Assembly (NCBI GenBank): GCA_028714995.1
Contig: JAQTLI010000006.1
Coordinates: forward strand, 1-18,942
Direction: 5' to 3'
Origin: Methylobacter sp.
GTDB taxonomy: Bacteria; Pseudomonadota; Gammaproteobacteria; Methylococcales; Methylomonadaceae
DNA: 18,942 nt
The notes beneath the pieces are model-generated. The model ran no database searches. It saw nothing but the letters and a program-made list of their open reading frames with translations, and was not told where the DNA came from. Both the position numbers and the translations under genes were made by a program. This document shows positions 8,686 to 15,092 of the stretch, piece after piece. Position 1 is the first letter of the stretch. The number at the start of each line of letters is the position of its first letter.

Positions 8686-8703
8686 GGCGTTGTTGAATAA
8701 ATC
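8686..8703 (+). repeat. Left IS5-like terminal inverted repeat
   Basis: GGCGTTGTTGAATAAATC matches the usual GGCGTTGTTGCATAAATC-like end of many IS5-family elements. It lies 35 nt outside the 3' end of the transposase remnant. Its reverse complement recurs at 11039-11056 with one mismatch (17/18). Confidence 0.7.
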
Positions 8704-8738
8704 AAAATTTAGCTAACACTCCCTAATTTTAATATTAA

Positions 8739-9092
8739 TTAAATTTCTACGGACACAGGCATGCCCAGATTTGTAATTCTGTTGAGCGTAGACGCACTGA
8801 TCCATTCTTGTGCGGCGGAATGACCACTTGAGCATCAGGATCAGGTTGCTGGCCTAAAACAGCTTGAGAAACGGGTTCGCTATCGTAAGCGCCATCACTG
8901 ATGAAGGTATCGAAAAGGGTGGTTAGGGCAAGCGGATCCGGAACTGCAGTAGGATAATCAAGTTCTGGCGTGCTGAGTTCACACGCCAGAACTTGATGAT
9001 TTTCATCGATTGCAAGATGCAGCTTGCGCCAGGTGCGCCCGAGCAGGAACATCGTGTTTTTCTTGATGCCATTCATCTTTGCCATAGACATT
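8739..9092 (-). pseudogene. IS5-family transposase, internally deleted and frameshifted
   Basis: Three blocks of an IS5-family DDE transposase can be read on the minus strand in two frames. From 9092 the frame gives NVYGKDEWHQEKHDVPAR; near 9030-9046 it shifts into RTWRKLHLAIDENHQVLACEL, continuing through the FISDGAYDSEPVSQAV block with its catalytic-region aspartate to VVIPPHK. Near 8804-8810 a deletion joins this to the true C-terminus WISASTLNRITNLGMPVSVEI, again in another frame, ending TAA at 8739-8741. The N-terminal ~130 residues and the part with the last catalytic residue are missing, so it cannot be active. An open frame over 8747-9160 spans the middle block but reads its ends out of frame. 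The family call is strong. Confidence 0.82.
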
Positions 9093-9238
9093 GAGTATTT
9101 GAAATGGCAATAGCGAAACCAAGATAATGCCAGAAAACCGACTTCAATGTTAAAAACCAATGCCCCGTCATAGCCAACAAACGACGTCGTCGCGATGGTT
9201 ATTCAATTCGGAAAAACATTATTAATGTATATTACGTG

Positions 9239-9266
9239 TTGACAAAATATCAATAGCCAGTATGAT
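9239..9266 (+). promoter_or_regulatory. Near-consensus sigma70 promoter of the tetR gene
   Basis: TTGACA (9239-9244), 16-nt spacer, TATGAT (9261-9266): eleven of twelve consensus bases. The predicted start of transcription is near 9273, giving a leader of under 30 nt before the ATG. The palindrome at 9265-9275 overlaps the -10 and start site, so a bound repressor would block it. Confidence 0.7.
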
Positions 9267-9275
9267 GACCGTCAT
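9265..9275. promoter_or_regulatory. Candidate TetR operator O1 (ATGACCGTCAT)
   Basis: ATGAC-C-GTCAT is a perfect 5-bp inverted repeat around one base, and it overlaps the -10 box. Its half-sites equal those of the longer palindrome at 9916-9933 (ATGAC...GTCAT), which argues for one protein binding both. Confidence 0.55.
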
Positions 9276-9290
9276 ATAATTAACGTATCA

Positions 9291-9890
9291 ATGACTGTAA
9301 TGAGATACACAGCTGAACAGAAGACAGAAACACATAAACAAATCGTGGATGCGGCATCTAAAGAATTCAGGGGCAAAGGTTTGCAAGGAATTGGCATTGC
9401 TGACCTGATGTCACAGGTTGGGCTTACTCACGGTGGCTTCTATGCGCACTTTAAGGATAGAGATGCGCTTGTGGTAGAGGCAGTGGAATGTGCGGCGATG
9501 GAAAGTTTTGGTCGTATGAATGAGGTGGCAAAGTCTGCGCCTCAAGGGAAAGAGGTCAATGCGATAATCGACATATATTTAAGCCCCGAGCATCGTGATA
9601 ACTTTCGTTACGGATGTTTGTTACCTGCAATTGCTGCAGATATTGCCCGACAGTCGGATTCTGTAAAAGGAGCATTTACGGAATCGCTGCAAGCAAATAT
9701 GTCTGGAATTGCCAAATATATGCCGGCAAAGAACAGTAAAGATAAGTTGGATCAGGCAATGATGTTAATATCAAGCATGGCTGGTGCTATGCTCATTGCA
9801 CGAGCGATTAATGATTCGACGCTCAGCAATATGTTGCTGGATTCAGTGCGATCTCAACTATTGAATTTATATAATTCGTGGGGTGCTTGA
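9291..9890 (+). CDS. TetR/AcrR-family transcriptional regulator
   Basis: A 199-aa protein, typical TetR length. The N-terminal three-helix domain (about 12-62) has the characteristic turn IADLMSQVGLTHGGFYAHFKDRDALV (residues 36-61 region) with the GxFYxHFxxRDxL signature of AcrR-type repressors. The rest (about 70-199) is the all-helical ligand-binding and dimerisation domain. ATG 9291 is taken; an in-frame ATG at 9300 is also possible and neither has a strong ribosome binding site. Matching palindromes lie at its own promoter (9265-9275) and in the promoter of the next gene (9916-9933), which implies autorepression and control of the two downstream genes. The ligand is unknown. A weak terminator overlaps its stop codon. 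Confidence 0.9.
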   Translation: MTVMRYTAEQKTETHKQIVDAASKEFRGKGLQGIGIADLMSQVGLTHGGFYAHFKDRDALVVEAVECAAMESFGRMNEVAKSAPQGKEVNAIIDIYLSPEHRDNFRYGCLLPAIAADIARQSDSVKGAFTESLQANMSGIAKYMPAKNSKDKLDQAMMLISSMAGAMLIARAINDSTLSNMLLDSVRSQLLNLYNSWGA

Positions 9891-9907
9891 ATGACCCCTA
9901 TTTTTTT
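9880..9907 (+). terminator. Possible rho-independent terminator after tetR
   Basis: GGGGT (9880-9884) pairs with ACCCC (9894-9898) across a 9-nt loop, followed by TA and seven T (9901-9907). The 5-bp stem is short but GC-rich. It overlaps the tetR stop codon and precedes the second operator, so tetR would be monocistronic. Confidence 0.45.
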
Positions 9908-9915
9908 GCCCAATT

Positions 9916-9933
9916 ATATGACGTACGTCATAT
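9916..9933. promoter_or_regulatory. Candidate TetR operator O2, perfect 18-bp palindrome
   Basis: ATATGACGTACGTCATAT is a perfect 18-bp palindrome between tetR and the next gene, 26 nt before that gene's ATG. It shares ATGAC/GTCAT half-sites with the palindrome at 9265-9275. Size and symmetry suit a TetR dimer. It lies in an AT-rich stretch that probably holds the promoter of 9959-10333, but I cannot place -35 and -10 boxes firmly. Confidence 0.65.
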
Positions 9934-9958
9934 TATAGATAGATAAAAAGGTTGACCA

Positions 9959-10333
9959 ATGACAAGTCGTTCGTTTGAGGATTTCTATATTAAACATGTA
10001 ACACCATATGGCATTCGTCTCATTATGAAGTTCAAGGTTGAGGATCTCGAAGTTGCCGGACAACAACCGGAAAACTTCGAGACAATAGTCCGCCGTTATG
10101 TCAGCGAGTCGCCGTTAGTTGAAAGAAGTGCAGGCGCAAAGCTGCGGGCAATGGGCGGGTTGATGAAGATCATGTTTACGCCCAGTCTCGAACCTGAACG
10201 TTATGCACAGTCGCATGACATCCCAAAATTAACCGGTGCTTCATTGGCGATTGATCGCGGAAAATGGCTTTACACACACACCACTCATCAAGTCCCGCTT
10301 GCCGTCAGCCCGGCAATTTATCCAGCGGCTTAA
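9959..10333 (+). CDS. Hypothetical protein, TetR-controlled
   Basis: A 124-aa protein I do not recognise. It has no signal peptide or membrane segment; the sequence is mixed alpha/beta with a basic stretch near the middle (VERSAGAKLRAMGG, about 55-68) and a C-terminal VPLAVSPAIYPAA. AAAGG at about 9947-9951 lies 7 nt before the ATG, a good start. It follows the 18-bp palindrome directly, so TetR control is likely, and it precedes the membrane-protein gene by 20 nt, so the two are probably one transcript. The C-terminus may have been altered by recombination; this is a guess from its low-complexity end. Confidence 0.65.
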   Translation: MTSRSFEDFYIKHVTPYGIRLIMKFKVEDLEVAGQQPENFETIVRRYVSESPLVERSAGAKLRAMGGLMKIMFTPSLEPERYAQSHDIPKLTGASLAIDRGKWLYTHTTHQVPLAVSPAIYPAA

Positions 10334-10353
10334 GAAGCCGGAATGATCAACCC

Positions 10354-11040
10354 ATGAGCACACTATTTCTCGTTTTCGTTTTCGCCGTCATCATGCTGCT
10401 CGCTGCAGGTATTGTTCGTTACTTGTCACCCGACTACAGACTACCCGCGTTGCTCGGGTTAACTGCATGGATCGCTTATGGCGGCATACTAGGGTACATG
10501 GGCGTGATCGCCAATTCGTCCACGCTACCGCCAGGAATGTTTTATCTGCTTGCCCCCATCATCATGTTCGTCATGTTCATGGCCAGGTCGCGCATCGGCG
10601 CAACAGTCGCGCTGAGCTTCCCGATATGGTTATTGATGGGGATGGAATCGTTCCGATTCGTCGTCGAAATATTTCTGCATCAACTGTGGATCGGTGGTCA
10701 GGTACCCAAAATGTTAACGTACCAGGGAGCTAACTTCGACATCCTGATCGGTATATCGGCTCCTATCGTGGCCTGGTTGCTATTCTCGCGCAGGATCTCT
10801 AACCAGATGGCCTTGGCGTGGAATGTGATCGGAATCGTGATGTTGGCAAATGTGGCTGCGAGAGGAGTCCTTACCACACCCGGTCCTTTGCACTTCATTT
10901 CGACTGAAGTTCCCAATGTGGCTATCGGCACATTTCCTTTTACTTACATTCCCGGCCTCATGGTGCCGCTGGCGCTTGTGCTACATGTGCTGTCAATTCG
11001 GGGCTTACGACTACGCATGAGGGAAGTTGCACCAGAATGA
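10354..11040 (+). CDS. Polytopic membrane protein, unknown function (paralogue of 12177-12893)
   Basis: From ATG 10354 the product is 228 aa and highly hydrophobic, with about six or seven membrane segments (near 2-20, 27-47, 58-75, 82-100, 133-150, 160-180, 200-220). An upstream in-frame ATG at 10264 would overlap the preceding gene and add an unlikely soluble extension, so 10354 is preferred although its ribosome site is weak. Conserved-looking polar points are a glutamate-arginine pair near 93-96 (ESFRF), GANFD near 130 and WNVIGI near 155. The same pattern, with WNIIGI, FP and VP at equal spacing, recurs in the protein at 12177-12893, so both belong to one family. It probably forms an operon with 9959-10333 under TetR. 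Function cannot be assigned. Confidence 0.78.
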   Translation: MSTLFLVFVFAVIMLLAAGIVRYLSPDYRLPALLGLTAWIAYGGILGYMGVIANSSTLPPGMFYLLAPIIMFVMFMARSRIGATVALSFPIWLLMGMESFRFVVEIFLHQLWIGGQVPKMLTYQGANFDILIGISAPIVAWLLFSRRISNQMALAWNVIGIVMLANVAARGVLTTPGPLHFISTEVPNVAIGTFPFTYIPGLMVPLALVLHVLSIRGLRLRMREVAPE

Positions 11041-11056
11041 ATTATTCAACAACGCC
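11039..11056 (-). repeat. Right IS5-like terminal inverted repeat
   Basis: GAATTATTCAACAACGCC is the reverse complement of the left end at 8686-8703 with one mismatch. It overlaps the last two bases of the membrane-protein stop codon, so the gene ends within the element end. No transposase lies beside it. Confidence 0.6.
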
Positions 11057-11140
11057 ACGTTAAGGCTAAAGGCTTTGTAAATCGAGGATGAGCGACTTCT
11101 ATGCGGGTAAAACGAACGCCGAAACTTTAGTAAACAAATA

Positions 11141-11360
11141 GGCTAAATTTTTCATATGTTATCAAATTTGTAAAATTTTCTCTATATAGTGTATCTACAT
11201 AAAAATTATAGAGGCCTAATCTGATTAATGGGCATAATAATGCGTGAGTTAAGAGCTGGCCTTGATTAGTTTACCATTAACAAAGGTATATATAGCTTCC
11301 GAATATAAGTGGCTTGAGATAAACAAATATTCAGCTAATAGAACTGATCTCTAATTTTAT
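11141..11360 (+). repeat. Direct repeat copy 1 (~220 bp)
   Basis: Tandem with copy 2. Shared blocks include TATATAGTGTATCTACA, GGCCTAATCTGATTAATGGG, GAGCTGGCCTTGATTAG and GGCTTGAGATAAACAAATA. Only scattered base changes and two small indels separate the copies. It has no inverted ends and no ORF. It contains the small palindrome TAATCTGATTA. Confidence 0.85.
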
Positions 11361-11590
11361 AAGCTAGATTTTTCATGTGTCATCAAATTGTAAAATTTTC
11401 TCTATATAGTGTATCTACACAAAAATTATAGAGGCCTAATCTGATTAATGGGCATAATAATGTGTGAGTTAAGAGCTGGCCTTGATTAGTTTACCTATGT
11501 AGCTTAATTAACAAAGGTATATATAGCTTCCGAATATAAGTGGCTTGAGATAAACAAATATTCAGCTAATATAACTAATCTCTAATTTTA
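11361..11590 (+). repeat. Direct repeat copy 2 (~230 bp)
   Basis: Follows copy 1 head to tail. It differs mainly by an extra ~11 nt (TATGTAGCTTA) after GTTTACC. After it the sequence starts the unit once more (AGCTAGAG) and then diverges, as expected of a truncated further copy. Confidence 0.85.
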
Positions 11591-11681
11591 CAAGCTAGAG
11601 CTCTACTTTATTTAAGAAATTGTAATTTGTTAAATTACATATTTTAAGCATGACGACAAAACTGCATTACTTGAAGAATTT

Positions 11682-11702
11682 TGCACTACGAAAAGTAGTG
11701 CA
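11682..11702. repeat. Small perfect hairpin, 8-bp stem
   Basis: TGCACTAC (11682-11689) and GTAGTGCA (11695-11702) form an 8-bp stem around GAAAA. No T-run follows on the plus strand, so a terminator is unlikely. Role unknown. Confidence 0.4.
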
Positions 11703-11849
11703 GTTGCAGCCCCATGATGTTGGTATTCTGGTGAAAAATATGACATAGCTTTTTTGGAAATGTGCTAAGGAAGCGTCGTTAATTTAGAAAAATATTGGAT
11801 CATCGCTTGTGCTTGATACTAGTTAATGTATATACAACAAATGAAAAAT

Positions 11850-12010
11850 AATGATGTACAAAACTAACAATAATTTGTGTTAATTAATTATATATACCTA
11901 ATCTTATTAAGCGACATAACAAACACATGAGCTAAGATCAGGTCTTGATTTTCATACAAGCCTATCTAGTTTAATCAACGAAGGCAGCTATATTGATACG
12001 ACCTTTTATG
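11850..12010 (+). repeat. Diverged third copy of the direct repeat
   Basis: The order of blocks CCTAATCT-ATTAA, CATAA-AA, TGAG-TAAGA, CTTGATT, TAT-TAG-TTAAT-AAC-AAGG matches copies 1 and 2 with many changes. It begins ~260 nt after copy 2 and ends before the leader of the membrane-protein gene. The edges are approximate. Confidence 0.6.
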
Positions 12011-12142
12011 ATTGAAGATAGTTTATCTTAACCTGATGTTTATATGTGGCTGCAAACGGACTTGATTCAAATAAATTAAACTTCACAAAACCGATTAACT
12101 CTATAGCGTATAAAAATTTTTCAAATTAAGAGCAACTATTTT

Positions 12143-12160
12143 ACCCAAGTTATCTTGGGT
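12143..12160 (+). promoter_or_regulatory. Leader hairpin before the membrane-protein gene
   Basis: ACCCAAG (12143-12149) pairs with CTTGGGT (12154-12160) across a TTAT loop, ending 3 nt before the ribosome binding site GAGGGGA (12164-12170), which is 6 nt from the ATG. It could affect translation or mRNA stability, or be an operator. Confidence 0.4.
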
Positions 12161-12176
12161 ACTGAGGGGATTAATA

Positions 12177-12893
12177 ATGAGTTTTACGACAGTGCCTATT
12201 TTATTCATATTACAAATAGCATTCTGGATATGGCTGATTCGTAATTTACTCTTTCGACAAAAGTTAACGAATGAGCAAGCGACGACAATCATTGTATGGC
12301 TTGCACTGCTTATTTCTTGGGGTGTTATTACGTCCTTGCTATCTATTTATGGAGTATATGCAACGCAAGAATTTCTAAGGTTATTGCCTGGTTTTTGGAT
12401 TCCAATGATACCTGCAATTATAACCTTAAGCTTATACACTACTTGGTCAGCTTTTAGAGCTGCCTTACATATTATTGTTTCAGTAACACCAGTGCACACT
12501 TTCATTCTTATCCAAGCTCTACGAATTGCAGCTATTGGTGGACTTTATAAAGCTACTCAAGGACTAATGCCCTTGGTTTTCGTAGCCTGCGTAGGAATTC
12601 CAGATTTTTTGTATGGACTTTCAGCTCTTATACTTGGAGGCACGTCGGCAAATAAACATGTTACCTCACGAGTGTTAGGGTTATGGAACATCATTGGCAT
12701 CGGAATTATTGCATTGATAGCTCCACCTGTCTTTCAATTGAGTTTGCCAGGATCGTTGTATATTTTCCAAAATTTACCGGATGGCCGTGCACTTTTGGAG
12801 TTTCCTATGGTTTTGGCACCTACGCTTGTTGTGCCTTTTTTTATAATTATAAACGCTATCGTAGCCAATCATTTATTGAGAAGTCCACAATGA
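12177..12893 (+). CDS. Polytopic membrane protein, unknown function (paralogue of 10354-11040)
   Basis: A 238-aa hydrophobic protein with about seven membrane segments (near 5-25, 37-62, 72-92, 98-122, 132-156, 168-188, 208-232) and few charges. The start is clear: GAGGGGA lies 6 nt before the ATG. Compared with the protein at 10354-11040 it shows the same arrangement: an LR/FR pair near the fourth segment, G-x-P followed by a G-x-x-(D/N) turn, WNIIGIG matching WNVIGIV, then PGSL matching PGPL, FP and VP. The two seem to be diverged members of one family, one under TetR and this one behind the direct repeats. No enzyme motif is seen. It could be a sensor, a small transporter or a structural membrane protein; I do not assign a function. 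Confidence 0.8.
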   Translation: MSFTTVPILFILQIAFWIWLIRNLLFRQKLTNEQATTIIVWLALLISWGVITSLLSIYGVYATQEFLRLLPGFWIPMIPAIITLSLYTTWSAFRAALHIIVSVTPVHTFILIQALRIAAIGGLYKATQGLMPLVFVACVGIPDFLYGLSALILGGTSANKHVTSRVLGLWNIIGIGIIALIAPPVFQLSLPGSLYIFQNLPDGRALLEFPMVLAPTLVVPFFIIINAIVANHLLRSPQ

Positions 12894-13223
12894 AATGCTG
12901 TTGTTTAAGTACATGAAAAAATTCAATTACTGCGAGACAGGAGTTGAGTAGTCCCCAGAAGCGATAGTGCCTGTGTTTTCGCGAAGCGTTTTTTGCGTAG
13001 TGAAAATGCAGATTTTACGAAATCACGCCGAAACATTGCTTCCTTAGATTTATACCCTTTATAGAGGTATAAATCTAAGGAAGCAGGCAGCTCCGGGGCA
13101 GTCGTATGCATAAGCAGTCATGTGTTTTTGCCGTTTGTTGGGCAGGGATGTCCATCAAAGCTTTCGCAAAAATAGGCGCTCTCCACTTGACTAAACAATT
13201 TAATTACTTTAACAGGAAAAGCT
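12894..13223. other. Intergenic stretch with a long perfect inverted repeat
   Basis: These 330 nt hold no convincing gene. A minus-strand 62-codon frame (12923-13111) includes FRRDFVK, which mimics a twin-arginine motif but lacks a hydrophobic stretch. The main feature is the 20-bp inverted repeat at 13037-13085. Confidence 0.5.
13037..13085. repeat. Perfect 20-bp inverted repeat with 9-nt loop
   Basis: TGCTTCCTTAGATTTATACC (13037-13056) and its exact reverse complement (13066-13085) are separated by 9 nt. No T-run follows, so it is not a standard terminator. It could be a transcription barrier, the end of a mobile element, or an RNA structure. It lies 138 nt before the start of the next gene. 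Confidence 0.85.
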
Positions 13224-14081
13224 ATGAAAAATATTATCCATAACAAAAATTTATCCCAAATAGGTTTATTACTTGTCGGTATCTTGGCATCTTCTTTATC
13301 AATGGGTAAGGAAAGCGAAGGCGTTAGTATGGATACTAAATCTAATCACCCACTAAAAGTTAATCAAGTCCAGGCATATGGACTAAACGGCCTATCTGCC
13401 TTGACTTTTTCCATGAACTTCGCATGTGTTCATGAAGCATCCAGTGATCTTAATTTTAATGGCAAAATTGCCGCAATTGACCCCTTAGAATTTGCAATGC
13501 CTATTTGTTCACTCGGAACAGAGCCCAAAATAAGTATCACTGGCAAACCTATTGACATCGCCGATGATGATTCTCTTTACCTACTCGGCCCTTGGTTTGA
13601 TGCCGACAATGACAATGAGTCGGCACTTAGTATCAATCCGGAACTGGCCGCCTCAATGAAGAAACTTTTCAATGGGGTTCCCGATGCATTCGATCCAACT
13701 CCAGGCATAGCTGTTCATTGTCCGGAACCAGGTTTACCTCGAACCGAACGTAAAGGCGAGTTCGGGACGTGTACAATGCAGCCCATCTCAGTTGACCTAG
13801 GGCCCGCGATGGTCGTACTTGGCCTTATACCTCCGAATAGCAGATTTGTAACACCACTTCCAAATCATAGCATGATAATTAATGGTGACAACTTAACACC
13901 GAAGTGGCGTCAAATAAAAGTTGTCATGGTAAACGATGCCAATGAATGGCCGGATGCTGATGGAACTAAAGGCGTAACATCGTTACAAGGTATACGAGAT
14001 TGTCAGGCAAATAAAAAATGCGCACCTACATTTTCAACAAATTTATTTATGTATTTCAGCGCAAAATCCTTACAACATTGA
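13224..14081 (+). CDS. Secreted six-cysteine protein of unknown function
   Basis: A 285-aa protein with a clear Sec signal: basic start, hydrophobic IGLLLVGILASSLS (13-26) and a likely cleavage site near 26-30. The mature part has six cysteines (68, 95, 166, 183, 260, 266), an even number that suits three disulfides in the periplasm or outside. An acidic stretch, DADNDNE (126-132), could bind calcium; that is inference. There are no membrane segments after the signal and no catalytic motif I recognise. AGGAAAAG just before the ATG is a good ribosome site. It sits between the membrane protein and the rhodanese, both on the same strand, with 153 nt to the latter. Family unknown to me. Confidence 0.8.
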   Translation: MKNIIHNKNLSQIGLLLVGILASSLSMGKESEGVSMDTKSNHPLKVNQVQAYGLNGLSALTFSMNFACVHEASSDLNFNGKIAAIDPLEFAMPICSLGTEPKISITGKPIDIADDDSLYLLGPWFDADNDNESALSINPELAASMKKLFNGVPDAFDPTPGIAVHCPEPGLPRTERKGEFGTCTMQPISVDLGPAMVVLGLIPPNSRFVTPLPNHSMIINGDNLTPKWRQIKVVMVNDANEWPDADGTKGVTSLQGIRDCQANKKCAPTFSTNLFMYFSAKSLQH

Positions 14082-14234
14082 AGGAGTATAGGAAGTAACA
14101 CGGCAATGGAGGTTGTATAACAACACCCTTGCAGCTGTAGGCAATAATCGCCACGTGATTTTTTACTGCTAAAAACGGATGGATCCGAATTTAACAGTGA
14201 AAAATATTAAGAAAATTTTAAAAGAGAAAAGTTA

Positions 14235-15092
14235 ATGACAATTAATATTCTAATTAGTGCCGGTGAGTTAGCAGAAGCAATAAAAACAACATCTATGGTG
14301 ATTATTGATACTAGGGATTCCAGTGAATATAATCTTGGACATATCCCGGGAGCAATTAATGTCCGTGATATCTTCTCCTATTTGCCGACTTCTACCTCTG
14401 AAGGTATTAACGAGATGCAACAAAAATTTGCTAGTATCTTTGGCTCCGCCGGTCTATCGGGAAAGGAGGTGGCTGTGATTTACGAAGATGCCATGCAAAC
14501 AGGTTTTGGACAATCATGCCGTGGTTACGTGTTGCTTAAATATTTAGGTTATGAAAAAGTTGCAATATTAGATGGTGGTTTTAAATCGTGGGTAGCAGCT
14601 GGACTTGATGTTTCAATAGACATTCCAAATATAGAACCAGTAATATTCCCAATCAACGATACCTATGAAGATATTCTTATAAGCAAAAATCAATTGTTAA
14701 ATATGTTGGATGACCCTTCAGTAAAATTACTAGACGTCCGAGATGTGGATGAATGGATAGGAGCAAGCTCATCCCCCTATGGAGTTGATTTCTGTCCTCG
14801 TAAGGGGCGTATTCCAGGCGCTGTATGGATCGAATGGTACCGCATGATGAAACAGCCAATTAATGGCTGCAAATTTAAGTTACCAAATGAAATACTTGCG
14901 GAGTGTAGGACTGTAGGAATCAATAAAGATTCAAAAGTGATAATTTATTGTTTTAAAGGTGCGAGGGCAGCAAATACTTTTGTAGCTTTAAAGCTAGCTG
15001 GAATAAAACATATAAAGATATATTTTGGTTCATGGAATGAATGGTCTCGAGATTATTCATTACCAATTCAAGAATGTTTTGTCGCTAGTTAA
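14235..15092 (+). CDS. Two-domain rhodanese-type sulfurtransferase
   Basis: A 285-aa tandem-rhodanese protein of thiosulfate/3-mercaptopyruvate sulfurtransferase size. The N-terminal domain (about 5-125) keeps the fold landmarks (IIDTRDSSEYNLGHIPGAI at 23-41) but has no cysteine loop in the active position. The C-terminal domain (about 147-280) has DVRDVDEW (167-174), GRIPGAVWIEW (191-201) and the active loop CFKGAR with catalytic Cys239. Such enzymes pass sulfane sulfur to cyanide to make thiocyanate. The basic loop residues K241 and R244 favour thiosulfate over 3-mercaptopyruvate, though this is inference from loop type. No signal peptide, so cytoplasmic. It lies 629 nt upstream of hcnA on the same strand, which fits protection against self-made cyanide. 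AGAGAAAAG before the ATG serves as the ribosome site. Confidence 0.92.
   Translation: MTINILISAGELAEAIKTTSMVIIDTRDSSEYNLGHIPGAINVRDIFSYLPTSTSEGINEMQQKFASIFGSAGLSGKEVAVIYEDAMQTGFGQSCRGYVLLKYLGYEKVAILDGGFKSWVAAGLDVSIDIPNIEPVIFPINDTYEDILISKNQLLNMLDDPSVKLLDVRDVDEWIGASSSPYGVDFCPRKGRIPGAVWIEWYRMMKQPINGCKFKLPNEILAECRTVGINKDSKVIIYCFKGARAANTFVALKLAGIKHIKIYFGSWNEWSRDYSLPIQECFVAS

Larger units (their letters stand above)
8686..11056. mobile_element. Possible 2.4-kb IS5-ended unit carrying the tetR module
   Basis: The segment is bounded by inward-facing IS5-like ends (8686-8703 and 11039-11056). It holds the transposase remnant and three passenger genes. No target duplication is evident at the outer edges (GGGG on the left, ACGTTAAGG on the right). 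It may be a derelict IS with captured genes, or the right end may be a solo remnant of another copy. The right end overlaps the stop codon of the membrane-protein gene. Confidence 0.35.
11057..12176. other. AT-rich non-coding region with direct repeats
   Basis: About 1.1 kb with no gene-like ORF on either strand. It contains two near-identical tandem repeats, a third diverged copy, a small hairpin (11682-11702) and a leader hairpin just before the next gene. Base composition is clearly richer in A+T than the first 8.5 kb. Confidence 0.7.

Noticed and set aside
11141..12010. CRISPR array
   Set aside because: Repeat units are ~220 bp and adjacent without spacers, and no cas gene is present.
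12923..13111. Minus-strand frame with FRRDFVK, like a twin-arginine signal
   Set aside because: No hydrophobic stretch follows, the frame is short and it overlaps the long inverted repeat; no ribosome site.
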